A DNA stretch of 11,729 nt from Pleurotus ostreatus/Saccharomyces cerevisiae fusant (lineage: Eukaryota; Opisthokonta): contig JAMQCK010001127.1 in assembly GCA_024196135.1 (NCBI GenBank), positions 1 through 11,729 on the forward strand, in the 5' to 3' direction. Position numbers and translations under genes: made by a program. This document shows, piece after piece, positions 1-8,250 of the stretch (its first letter is position 1; every line of letters starts with the position of its first letter). A model generated the notes under the pieces. The model did no database searches. It saw only the letters and a list, made by a program, of their open reading frames with translations, and was not told the DNA's origin.

Positions 1-345
1 CTGGGCTCTTCAGGCGTCGAGGGAAACGTCCTTTGCGCAGGAAAACGCGCCCGGCAAAGTTCAGCTGGCAGCTCCTGCATGCCCGACTCCGCCGCTCACT
101 AACGCCACCCCCTGACTGCGGAGGTCATTCTGTACGTGTATACGACGCGATGCGGGCGCTCATCGCAATGCAAGACTGGCAGAACGAATGCCGCCTCGGG
201 GAGCATTGCACCCCAATCTTCCGCCCTGGAGCACGCAAACTTCGGTCTCGACTGCGGTGAGCTAATCGGTCGCCGTTCACGTACATTTGAATGTGCTTAG
301 GCTGCGCGTTGGATGCGTGGAATGGGCGAGGGGAGCGCTCGCCGA
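1..345. repeat. Terminal direct repeat, left copy
   Basis: This block matches 11385-11729 at a fixed offset of 11384 bases. The only difference I find is C at 247 against T at 11631. Both copies are cut by the window edges, so the true repeat may be longer. The left copy carries the distal upstream region of the promoter at 390. The simplest readings are the overlap of a circularly assembled sequence of 11384 bases or a tandem duplication; a long terminal repeat is unlikely because no gag/pol genes lie between. A 75-codon open frame (33-260) is kept in both copies but has no coding support beyond that. Confidence 0.97.
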
Positions 346-389
346 GGAGCCTAGGTCGGGGGAAGACGGAGGACGGCAGGCAGACTGAG

Positions 390-397
390 TATAAAAG
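390..397 (+). promoter_or_regulatory. TATA box of the first gene
   Basis: The sequence TATAAAAG stands about 205 bases before the ATG at 602. A pyrimidine-rich stretch (438-460) follows, as is common around the start of transcription in well-expressed fungal genes. There is no ATG between this box and 602 outside the leader intron, which supports the chosen start. The box lies just to the right of the terminal repeat, so the repeat supplies the more distal upstream region. Confidence 0.65.
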
Positions 398-516
398 GCG
401 GGCGGGGAGGTCAGTAGCGACATCAGCTAGCCTGAGTTCCCTCCCTCTCCTCCTATCTAAAGCGCCTTCACTCGTAGTAACCTCCGCCAATCCTTTGCGC
501 ATCCCTTCACATCATT

Positions 517-571
517 GTACGTCCTCTCTCTTCCTGTTGCTCTCGATACCTATGCTGACCACGCCTTCTAG
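517..571 (+). other. Intron in the 5' leader of the first gene
   Basis: The donor GTACGT, a TGCTGAC branch-like site about 17 bases from the end and the acceptor TTCTAG define a 55-base intron. It lies wholly upstream of the ATG at 602. A leader intron followed by a second intron directly after the ATG is a pattern seen in highly expressed basidiomycete genes. Confidence 0.55.
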
Positions 572-601
572 ACTCGTCTACCACCTCAGTTACTCTCTAC
601 A

Positions 602-2577
602 ATGGTAAGCCTTTGCAAGCCTCCATTGCTTTCGCTGATTCCCTTTGTCTAGCGCTTTCGACGCCGCAAGCGCAGATTCTATGCCTGGTAGGTCTAGCTC
701 AAGCATCGTGTTCAGTGTCTCTACTAATTCTACTTTGTATTTAGGTCCGTCGGTACCAACCTTGCGGTGACGCGCTCTTTGCTAGCGCCGGTCACTCGCC
801 CTACTGATCTGATCCTACCCGACGGTGAGTGTCTCTTCGCCATGCCGCATTCTCGACGGGCTTTACTACATCTCTCTGCCTTTCTATTCCTTCACTGATC
901 TCGTTCGTCGTCATGCTAATCCCTCCTACAGATATCGGTCTCAGCCGCCTCGGTCCTCGTGTGCCATCCAAAGCCACCTGCAGCTCACGGACGCCATCGG
1001 GCTTACATTCGCGCCCATTCGCACCCACATATGACGTGAGTTGGTTCTTGTGGGCGCCTGTCAATGTCAACCTCTAACGTCTTCTTCCCCTTGCTTCTTC
1101 CGCGCGGCTCCTCACCCGCAGAGCTTGCTGGCGCTCGACCACGACGGCGACGACGACGACGATTATGGCGGCGGCGACGACGATGAGGGCGAGGAAGAAC
1201 GTCGGGCATGGCCAGGGCGCACGGAGCAGACGGCGGCTCGCCGCGCGAGGTCATCGAGAGTGAGTTCAGTCTTTTTCCTGCCCTTCGCCTGCTCACCGTG
1301 CGCAGCGACACCGACGACGACCAGTGGTGCCCGTGCCCCACGCGCTTGACGATGCCGTCGAGCGCGATGCTGGGCGCGAAGATCGGGTCGTCTTGGCGGC
1401 TTTGGGGCGACTCCACTCTCACCGTCACCCGACGCGACGACCTCGACGCGTATATGCGACGATTACGCGCACTCGTCAACGCCGACGGCCGCGTGACGCG
1501 ACGGCAGACTCGCGATCCAGGTGAGCACCTCGTCCCCCTCCCCCTCCCCATTTGCAACCAGAACGACCTATCACTATTTGCTACCTTATCATGACGATTA
1601 GCTACTGACTGTCATCACTGTTCCCTCATTGACCCATCACTATTTGCTTACTAGCCCCCATCGCTATCCATCTACTTCTACATTATCCCCTTACTTAGCG
1701 CTCCCGTTCATGACCTACCCGTCCTCCTTCCTTTACTCCCCCCCTCCTTGGTGACTTTGTGTATCCCCCACTGGTCACCCTGCCTTTCAGCCCCTTACCC
1801 CCCTCCCCCTTCGTCGACTGCACCGTCGCTCATCTGTCTACCCAGCGCTGACCCCCCTTCCAGAATCATTTCTATCGACGCTTTCTCGCACGGGGGTCCG
1901 AGTTTGCGCACCCTTGGCGAGGCGAAGCGGCGAAGGGCGGTCTCCGGTGACTTCGCGAGTGGGGAGGGGTGCTCTCCTCGCGAAGGGGTCGTTCGTTCTC
2001 GTCGACGTAAGTGCGCACAATCGCGGGAGGGGTGCTTCGAGGACGCGCTAACGAATTCGCAGATCCGCGTGCGCGCGCCGTCAATAACGACGGCGCTTCG
2101 GATGTCGGCGAGAAGGAGTGGGAGCGCGAGAAGGGGGTGGGAGCGGGGGTACTCGCGCCTCGGGAAACCGGTGCGCCTTTCTTGTGCGAGTGTGGTTTCG
2201 GCGGAGGGGGTGACGAGGAGGGGAGGGAAGGGGAATCGACTTGCCGAGTCGACTTGAAAGGGAGGGACGAGGGGGAGGGGTGCATTTTGAGACGACGAGA
2301 CAGGTCGGGGGAGGCGGGTAGGAGGTGCGGCGTGAGTCGAGGAAAGTGCGCGAGAAGGGGAGGGGGGTGCTTCGAGTGGGAAGGGGGTGCTTCGAGCGGG
2401 GAGGGGTGCTTCGAGCGGGGAGGGGGCGCCATTTTTTGCGCGGGAAGGCGCTAGTTCGGGCTCGAGAAGAGGTTCTTGCTAACGAACCGGCAGAAATTCT
2501 GCGCGCGCTATCGAAATCACCATCGCCCTCGACTTTTGCGCGATTACCTACACCCGGCAAAGGTGCGCCGTCGTTGA
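602..2577 (+). CDS. Ten-exon gene of unknown function, Arg-rich with an acidic tract
   Basis: I do not recognise the product. The ATG at 602-604 is followed at once by an intron (605-652). Further introns are 688-744, 825-931, 1036-1121, 1260-1305, 1521-1863, 2007-2062 and 2332-2493, and the frame closes at TGA 2575-2577; the last exon could instead be spliced at 2562. Each exon is open in the frame dictated by the previous splice, giving about 356 residues. Several introns show CTAAT or CTAAC branch sites. The start is basic (MRFRRRKRRF). Residues 75-120 hold an Asp/Glu/Gly run, and later parts are Arg- and Gly-rich. The 343-base intron 1521-1863 is unusually long and may hide an exon. The amino-acid composition is low in complexity, and at 890-1035 and 1208-1520 other frames read as convincingly, so exon details may be wrong. 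No transmembrane segment or known motif is visible. Confidence 0.42.
2357..2422 (+). repeat. 20-base G-rich tandem repeat in an intron
   Basis: The core GGGTGCTTCGAG recurs with exact 20-base spacing (TTCGAG at 2371, 2391 and 2411), separated by G-rich spacers. It lies in the 162-base intron 2332-2493 of the first gene. The same core occurs once in the preceding intron at 2026-2040. This looks like a local minisatellite that has spread between neighbouring introns. Confidence 0.8.
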
Positions 2578-3070
2578 TACCGTAGAGGGGTCTTGCTGCG
2601 TCGACGAGGGGAGGGGAGGGGAGAGGGGTGCGAGAGGGAGGGGCGTGACGAGGGAGGATGGGCGGTCGGGTGGGGCGCGACAAGGGTGTCTAGAATGCTT
2701 GCCGACATGGAGAGGGGGTTAGGCTTACCCTTTTCCGCGTCTCCTATAAGGAGGGGAAGGGGGGGCAGATTTGTGCGGACAAGCGCACCGAAGGTGCGCC
2801 TTCGTCTTTCGCGGTGGCGCGGGACTCGGCGTGGGAGGGTGCGAGGACGGGCAAGGGGTCCCTTCGACCTCCCGCGGGGTGCGCGCGGGTTGGTGGGAGG
2901 GTGCCGGGAGGAGGGCGCTTGTCGCGCGCGGGTGCGACCTATTCCAGTGCGAAGGGAAAGGGGTGCGATGTGCGGCTGCGAAGGCGTGGGGAAGGGCGAG
3001 TGGAAGGGCGAGTGGAAGGGCGCGAGGTGAGTCATAGGTGCGAAGGAGGGGCCCGTAACTCGATTACAAG
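2578..3070 (+). other. Purine-rich stretch without a convincing gene
   Basis: The + strand here is dominated by runs of G and GA. Open frames are long on both strands, as expected for GC-rich DNA. None has a clear start plus splice support. One possible exon ends at the donor GTGAGT near 3028. A 12-base unit GAGTGGAAGGGC is repeated around 2989-3025. This may be the 3' flank of the first gene plus the start of a second one. Confidence 0.4.
2608..2628 (+). other. G-quadruplex candidate
   Basis: Four runs of GGGG are separated by loops of 1, 1 and 3 bases. This fits the canonical quadruplex pattern on the + strand. It lies 30 bases after the proposed stop of the first gene, so it could affect 3' end formation (inference). 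Confidence 0.6.
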
Positions 3071-3159
3071 GTGTAGTGCTGCCTTCCCTACTTGAAAAAT
3101 ATCACTTTCGCCTGCTTTTCGAGCGCGAACTTGCGCCCCCACGAAGACTCTCAAATTAA
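3071..3159 (+). CDS. Possible terminal exon, unknown protein
   Basis: A consensus-like intron (donor GTGAGT near 3029, acceptor ATTACAAG ending at 3070) precedes an open stretch. It reads VVLPSLLEKYHFRLLFEREL and then seven more residues before TAA at 3157-3159. The composition is much more protein-like than the surrounding purine-rich DNA. The upstream exon would lie in 2771-3028, but its frame is uncertain. It is not recognised as any family. Confidence 0.22.
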
Positions 3160-3420
3160 GACCCACGGGCGAAGGAGTGCATGCGCACGATGAGTGCGGT
3201 AGGTGGGTAGATCGTACCTTACCTTTGTCCCCTCCCCTTGGTGCGCGTCCCCCCATGACCCCGTCATCCCTCTTTTCCTCGTCTCGTCCGTCCTCGCCTT
3301 CTCATTGTCTTCCCGCGTATGGATTTCTCGCCTTCGCGCGGTCGTCGTGCTCACCCTCAACTCTCCTTCGTGCCACCTCATTACTTTCGGGCGTGAGGGA
3401 TGCGCTCACCCGCAGGATAG

Positions 3421-3942
3421 GATGAACGAGATGTATTGGACAAGTACATGATACAGAGGGTTCGGTCTGCGATGTACTACGACGACGGGCGAGACGCGTC
3501 CCCCCTTTGACCCCGCATCGACGACGGCAAGCCGAAGCGAAGAGAGTCGCGTCCAGCGTCTTCGTGTACTCAAGTTTCTCCAGGGGCGCAGTCTGCGCCC
3601 CCAGGCTGGCCGACGGAGCGCTGATTGGACGCGTTCAGTGCGAACGTCGCGGGAGAGTTGAGAAGGATGCGGGAGTCGCGCGAGATGAAACTCGCGCGGC
3701 TTTCTCAACGGTTCATGCGAAGGGGCGAGGAGCACAGTTCTCAGGGCCGGGGGACAACTGACGGGACGCGGCGACAGGCCGGAGGCGGAGTGATGAGCGT
3801 AAAGGACGAGGACCTGCAGGTGACGCGTCCAACGCATGCACGCGTCTCCTCGTGCCCGATGGGGATGACCCCACGACCGGGCCGCACGAGCCGCCCGCCT
3901 AGCCTGCATTGTGGCGAAGTGCGCTGGTGCTGTTGTTCTTGA
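3421..3942 (+). pseudogene. Coding-like segments in two frames, possibly a decayed gene
   Basis: After a possible acceptor at 3415-3420 the frame reads DERDVLDKYMIQRVRSAMYY and stops at TGA 3508-3510, right after a run of six C (3500-3505). Dropping one base of that run, the text stays open to about 3659. From 3625 a third, strongly charged helix-like segment (containing ELRRMRESREMKLARLSQRF) runs to 3819, where a possible donor GTGACG follows, or to TGA 3940-3942 unspliced. An in-frame TGA stands just before 3625. The segments are hydrophilic, with no recognised motif. Either an intron arrangement was missed, or single-base indels have broken the gene. The opposite strand is also open over 3406-3909 and cannot be excluded. 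Confidence 0.28.
3583..3601. other. Tight GC-rich hairpin
   Basis: GGGGCGCA and TGCGCCCC form a perfect 8-base-pair stem with the 3-base loop GTC. There is no following T run, so a bacterial-type terminator is not suggested. It stands close to the change of frame in the surrounding coding-like sequence. Confidence 0.6.
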
Positions 3943-3987
3943 CTTTTACTTGCTTTTTTGTGCTTTGAGTCGGCTTCGCGCGCGGGA

Positions 3988-6410
3988 ATGGTACTACTCG
4001 AAACTCGGTCACGATCTTTGCTAAGGGACACGTCGCGCGCGTTCTGCTTTTCTGTGCGATGGATCCGGACGCAGCCGATGCGGGATCATGTTCCCCCACG
4101 TCGCCCTCGGCGTGCAGCGCAGGGTACACTGGATGCGAGGATGGCGACGCCGAGGGAGGTGCGTGGACAAACTATTCACCTTGCGCGAGCTCATCCTAGA
4201 CCTTAGCTCACAAGCTACTTGGATCAATTCATCATAGGTCAGGAGAATGCGAAGAAGGTACTCTCAGTGGGGTACGTGGTGTCCCCCCGCACACACGTAC
4301 CATGCCTGAATCGTCCTCAGAGTATTCAACCACTACAACCGCGTACAAGCCAACGCATCCTACCGCGAAGCACAGGAAGATGCTCGACGGGAATACGAAG
4401 AGAGCGCACGAACCATATACGATCATGAACGTACGTCCCCTCCCATCCCCCTCCTATGTAGCCTTCCTAATCCACTCGCTACTCATAGCCCCACCCGGCG
4501 TCTCCTCCGCCAACGTCCAACCCATGCGACGAAGCAAGCCTCCACACCTCACCCTACACGCGGACGCGATCCCATACCCGTACTACGAGAAGAGCAACGT
4601 GTTGATGATGTGCGTGGCGGTATGCCGCGCTTGCACCGGTCTGGACTGATGTACTCGCTAGAGGGCCAACAGGGTCTGGTAGGCGCGCGCTACTATCCCT
4701 CGAGGTCGCGGCTGAGTGAATCCAGGCAAGACGGCGCTAGCGAAGACCCTTGCACGCACGCTGGATGTGCCGTTCGCTGTTAGCGATGCGACGGCTTTCA
4801 CGCAAGCAGGATGTATGTACAACCTCAATTTTGGCGTCACCTCCCTACTGACGCGCTCTCAAGACGTCGGCGAAGACGTCGAGATGGCCATTCACCGACT
4901 GGTGCGGGGTCTAACCACCGGTCCACTCGTCATACTCACATACTTCTCTTTAGTTACAAGCAGCCAACTGGAATCCTGAGCGCGCAGAGTAGGTGCCCAT
5001 TCTCCCTTTCCTCTGCCCCCCTCTCCCTCCTCCCCTCCTCTCCCATTACCTTTCCCCTCCCATTACCCCTCCCCCTCCCATTACCCCTCCCCCTCCCATT
5101 ACCCCTCCCCCTCCCATTACCCCTCCCCCAACCAAACCCAAAACAAGAACAAGGAAACTCATTCTCCCCCAGACAAGGCATCGTCTTCATCGACGAAATC
5201 GACAAGATCGCGCGCAAGTCCGGCTCCGGCGGCACCGACAGCATGCGCGACGTCGGCGGGGAGGGCGTGCAGCAGGCGTTGTTGCGCATGCTCGAGGGGT
5301 CGATCGTCACCGTGCAGGCGAAGGGCGCGGTGCAGAGTGATTATTCGAGCGCGGGGACGGGGAAGGATTCGGCGGAGGGAGCGAGGGGGTGGGTGGCTGC
5401 GGGTGAGTGTTGCGCACACGAAGGGGCAAGGACGGGTAGGAGCGCTCGGGAACGAAGGCTGACGGATCCTCACCAGCGAAGAACGAGATCTTCCAAATCG
5501 ACACGTCAAATATCCTATTCATCATGTCTGGCGCGTTCGAGGGCCTGGATAAGGTTATCGAGAAGAGGATAGCGAAGGGGGTGAGTCACACGAATTTACG
5601 TCGCGCGAGCTCGTACCAACGCGGCACCTTTCTGATAGTCCATCGGCTTCACCGCCACCCTGACGCGAGAGTCGAAGAACAACTGGCCGTTCTTCTCCCC
5701 AAACTCGCAGAACATACTGGAGCAGGTGGAGATTAGTGGTTAGTCCTCGTCGCCTTCTCATTCACGCCTCCCCTTCATCCTCCCACCCTCATCCACCCCT
5801 TCCCTAACTCACCATCCCCCCTCCCCTCCCTCCACTCTCCCGCCCCGTCCCCCTCCTCACCCTCCCGTCCCCCTTCCCCTCACCCCTCCTTCACCCAACT
5901 AACGCACCCCCAGACCTCCTCGCCTACGGCCTCATCCCCGAATTCATCAACCGCCTCCCCTCCATCACCGCCCTCGCGCCGCTCACCATCCCCGACCTGC
6001 GCCGCATCCTCACCGAGGTCAAGGGGTCCTTGCTCTCGCAATACACGAGCCTGTTTGGGTACTGGAGCGTGGAGATCCGGTTCGCGGGGGACGCGATCGA
6101 TGCGATTTGTCGAAGGGCGTATGAGAGCGGCGGGGGGGGGGTGGCGGTTGGTACTATGACGGAAGGAGTCGAATGTCATGAATGTTCATCACGCGAGCGA
6201 GGAAAGAGAGCTTCACCTTCCCTGTCGCCTGCCCCGCACTTGCTGGCCGGCTCGCGTCACAGTTGTCACGGCCGTTTGAATGGCTTTGCGCGCGCGTACC
6301 TTCCTCTTTCGATGCGTGACAGAGGGATGCTTGTTTGTGAGGTCGTCGGCAACTTCATCTTTTTTGTGTGGTCAGGGCAGCGTCGGGATCGTGCTGCTGA
6401 CTTCGGATAA
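3988..6410 (+). CDS. clpX: Mitochondrial ATP-dependent unfoldase ClpX (AAA+), C-terminus altered
   Basis: ClpX unfolds proteins with ATP and feeds them to ClpP in the mitochondrial matrix. Eleven introns give one continuous frame: 4159-4206, 4272-4320, 4431-4488, 4610-4661, 4679-4725, 4813-4863, 4909-4960, 4989-5172, 5403-5476, 5581-5638 and 5739-5913. The first 57 residues are Arg/Ser-rich like a mitochondrial presequence; the ATG at 3988 is chosen for this reason. There is no zinc-binding domain before the conserved start at residue 58 ([20 protein letters not shown]). Walker A GPTGSGKT is at 157-164, pore loop GYVGED at 190-195, Walker [10 protein letters not shown] at 218-226, sensor 1 near 301-306, the ClpP-docking IGF at 328-330 and the arginine finger in EFINRLP at 369-375. 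The pore-2 region carries a long insertion, which I believe is usual in fungal ClpX. After residue about 435 the expected GARGLR sensor-2 helix is missing. The frame runs on to TAA at 6408-6410 (about 524 residues), unlike ClpX. A spliced end through 6376-6413 ([13 protein letters not shown]) is possible. Confidence 0.93.
4662..4678 (+). other. 17-base micro-exon inside the ClpX Walker A motif
   Basis: The exon between introns 4610-4661 and 4679-4725 is only 17 bases long. It supplies the first part of the Walker A loop; the codon for the second-last Gly is split by the following intron. Both introns have GT and AG ends, and the joined sequence restores GPTGSGKT exactly, which makes the exon secure. 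Confidence 0.88.
5042..5129 (+). repeat. 18-base C-rich tandem repeat in ClpX intron 8
   Basis: The unit CCCATTACCCCTCCCCCT is present three times without change (5059-5112). A degenerate 17-base copy precedes it (5042-5058) and a nearly full copy follows (5113-5129). It lies in the 184-base intron 4989-5172, more than three times the length of the other introns, so the expansion accounts for the extra length. The opposite strand is a strong G-quadruplex candidate. The long proline-leucine open frames across it are artefacts. Confidence 0.93.
6132..6141 (+). other. Run of ten G at the loss of ClpX homology
   Basis: Ten G in a row follow the codons for AYESG. In ClpX the next residues should be GARGLR, which carry the sensor-2 arginine. 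No frame after the run gives that motif. The run is a likely place for slippage or a sequencing error, but a simple length change does not restore the motif. Confidence 0.85.
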
Positions 6411-6533
6411 AGACTGGTGAGTTGTACTAAGTGAATGTGAAACTTCCCCTTTATACACCCCACTCGTTCTTTGCTCTCATCGTCCACTGTCTTCTCTCCG
6501 TCCTCCCCTTCCGCTCTCCGTCTTACGTCTCAG

Positions 6534-7152
6534 CTCACCGACACTGTGACCTTATCGCCGAGGGGTGTAACTCCTCAGTCCTCGACAACCACTCCACCTC
6601 CATGTTAGTTAATGCACAACCTCATTTCTTGCACTCATACCAGCCTGCATCTCTCTCCGCTAGCCCACACCCCTTCTCGCTCCTTCCCAATCATCTACCC
6701 TCCCCCGGACATCCCTTTCTGTACTGTCACACTTTCGTACATGCCGGTGAGCGATGCTTTAAGCTTGCACTCTTGATTGATATCGGACTGGGTATGAATC
6801 GGCATGAGCGAAGACTTATTTGTGCACTTCGGAGCCAATGAGTATTCACTTCTTACCTGTACACCTACATAGGAGTAATCTATCCCTGATCTTCCCCTTC
6901 AACCATAAAAGCACCTGTCGGCAGCCCATCCATTCACAACACTCCCGACCCGCCAACCTCGACTGCACCCTCCCGACTCAACGGGTCCACCAGGCACCTA
7001 TTCCTTCGGCGTGCACACTCGGCGACGGATCTCCTCGCTCGTCGGACACTAACGATGCCGCTCGCCGGACGTCGATACGTTGCCTCAGCGCCTGGCCCGA
7101 GTCACGTGATACGTTGAACTTTCGGGACCGCGGATCCATGTGGCAGGAGTGA
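6534..7152 (+). CDS. Possible spliced 3' part of a gene, unknown function
   Basis: An acceptor CGTCTCAG ends at 6533. Introns at 6604-6643 (donor GTTAGT) and 6747-6813 (donor GTGAGC) link three exons in one open frame that ends at TGA 7150-7152. Conceptual residues include HRHCDLIAEGCNSSVLDNHS and a Pro/Ser/His-rich middle. There is no usable ATG in this frame upstream, so the 5' end is missing. A hydrophobic stretch (SFFALIVHCLLSVLPF) would be added if 6431-6533 were exon. The donor GTGAGT at 6414 could also join ClpX to 6534, but in a different frame that stops at 6549. Codon evidence is thin, and this may be the 3' flank of clpX. Confidence 0.22.
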
Positions 7153-7322
7153 GGGAGGTGGCGATGAAGGCGGGGAGGGTGGCGAAGGCAGACACGAACC
7201 TATACTGTCGCCCCACGAATAGATAGACCCTGCATAAAAAACTCGGGCGAAGGTGTAGGGGCCGGGAGATGGCGGGCTGCAAGATCAGTTGCTATAGAGT
7301 AGTCTACAAGATACAAGGTAAT

Positions 7323-7992
7323 CTACGGGATACAAAGGACCTGGGGAGCTGTGAGCGACGCGCGAAAGGCCGATTGAGAGGGTGGCTCGGGGACTTGATC
7401 TTTGACAGATACTTGACGAGACATGGTCTTGCGCCGGAAGGACGAAGAGGCGCCGAAGGACGAAGAGGCGCCGAAGGACGACGCGGCGACGGCTTGAGTT
7501 TGTGGAGGTCGGCAGGTCGATTGCGAAAGGCGCAGAACGCGCGCAAAGTCATCTATGAGCAAGTTCAGCTCCAAAGCGCAGAGGATACCACATCACGAAC
7601 GTACCTAGGAGCGCACGACGCCGCTCGGCGGACGAAGATCTATTGCTTCGGCCAGTGGGTCGACAGAGCCGGAAAGGCGCGTAAGTTGAACGTGCTAGAA
7701 GCAATAGAATCGGGTGCCTTGGAAGCGCCCAAATCAATAGCGTCGAGAGCGAAGGTCGAGGATTCCTGACGCTTGAAAGCTCTTCAAAAATACCTGAGTG
7801 ATAGCGAGAGCCGAGTCTTGCAGAGTGGAGTGCATAGGAGCTTGAATGATGCTGAAGGCGAGCATCGTAGATTGGAGTGCATGCGGGTAAAAACTACGTA
7901 GCGGTCAGCATGGAATTGAGAGACAGAGAGATGGACGAAGTACTCACCTGCTCACGAGTTGCTGCCGGACGCACAAGGCAACCGCGCGACAT
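7323..7992 (-). CDS. Four-exon gene, unknown Ser/Arg-rich protein of 154 residues
   Basis: The ATG is at 7992-7990, directly after an in-frame TGA. Introns on the - strand are 7947-7894 (GTGAGT, GCTGAC, GTAG), 7793-7695 (GTATTT, CTAG) and 7604-7553 (GTACGT, ATAG). The phases agree across all four exons, giving 154 residues with a stop at 7325-7323. The start reads MSRGCLVRPAATREQ. A middle part contains AERRRALLDDFARVLRLSQS. A Ser/Ala/Gly-rich part is encoded by an 18-base tandem repeat (7441-7476), followed by RRKTMSRQVSVKDQVPEPPS. It has no recognised domain, signal peptide or membrane segment, and is probably intrinsically disordered. A + strand open frame of 166 codons (7269-7769) overlaps it. 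I prefer the - strand because of the serial consensus introns. Confidence 0.4.
7441..7476 (-). repeat. 18-base tandem repeat, two exact copies
   Basis: The unit GACGAAGAGGCGCCGAAG (+ strand) occurs twice without change, with part-copies on each side. The 18-base period keeps the reading frame. In the - strand gene it encodes a repeated SSFGAS-like hexapeptide. Confidence 0.85.
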
Positions 7993-8125
7993 TCACGGTG
8001 CGTCATTAGGGCATGAGTCGAAGGCTGTCGTCTCGCCGGAGACTGAAGTAGCCTGGTCGAATCCTAAGCATAGCAGCACACCGCTCGCCGGGTGGAAATC
8101 CACTGCTTCGCGAGTGAATCGCAAT

Positions 8126-8175
8126 CTACGACAACGAGTTAGCGATCCGTTCATATCTACGATGCTGGAGCTCAC
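8126..8175 (-). other. Intron, probably in the 5' leader of the 7992-7323 gene
   Basis: On the - strand, donor GTGAGC, branch site GCTAAC and acceptor GTCGTAG define a 50-base intron. It lies between the stop of the upstream gene (8251) and the ATG at 7992, and all frames on both sides contain stops. A leader intron is the simplest reading and matches the leader intron of the first gene. A 3' UTR intron or a non-coding transcript is also possible. Confidence 0.5.
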
Positions 8176-8250
8176 CTATGACCTGCGTGCACCCAACCAT
8201 CATACTGCTCACGGGACGACGATGTGTTGCTTGACGAGTTGCGCCCGAGC

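Noticed and set aside
33..260. 75-codon open frame present in both terminal repeats
   Set aside because: It has no splice sites, TATA box or recognised sequence. Being present in both copies follows from the repeat itself and is not evidence for coding.
1003..1557. 184-codon - strand open frame
   Set aside because: It is Arg-rich and looks like the shadow of a GC-rich + strand gene. It ignores several consensus + strand introns.
5042..5129. Possible CRISPR-like array
   Set aside because: The 18-base units are directly adjacent without unique spacers and lie in an intron of a eukaryotic gene, so this is a simple tandem repeat.
4811..5572. 253-codon + strand open frame with a Pro-Leu repeat
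   Set aside because: It runs through ClpX introns 6 to 9 and out of frame with ClpX exons. The Pro-Leu run is the translation of the C-rich intron repeat.
5739..5913. C-rich 175-base stretch as a separate repeat element
   Set aside because: It is ClpX intron 11 with an ACTAAC branch site. It is C-rich but has no regular repeat unit.
7269..7769. 166-codon + strand open frame
   Set aside because: It is open and Arg/Gly-rich but lies opposite a frame-consistent spliced gene with several consensus introns on the - strand. I kept the - strand model, with modest confidence.
8058..8075. tRNA T-loop-like GGTCGAATCC
   Set aside because: The matching D arm, anticodon arm and acceptor stem are not found upstream, and the loop consensus lacks one T.
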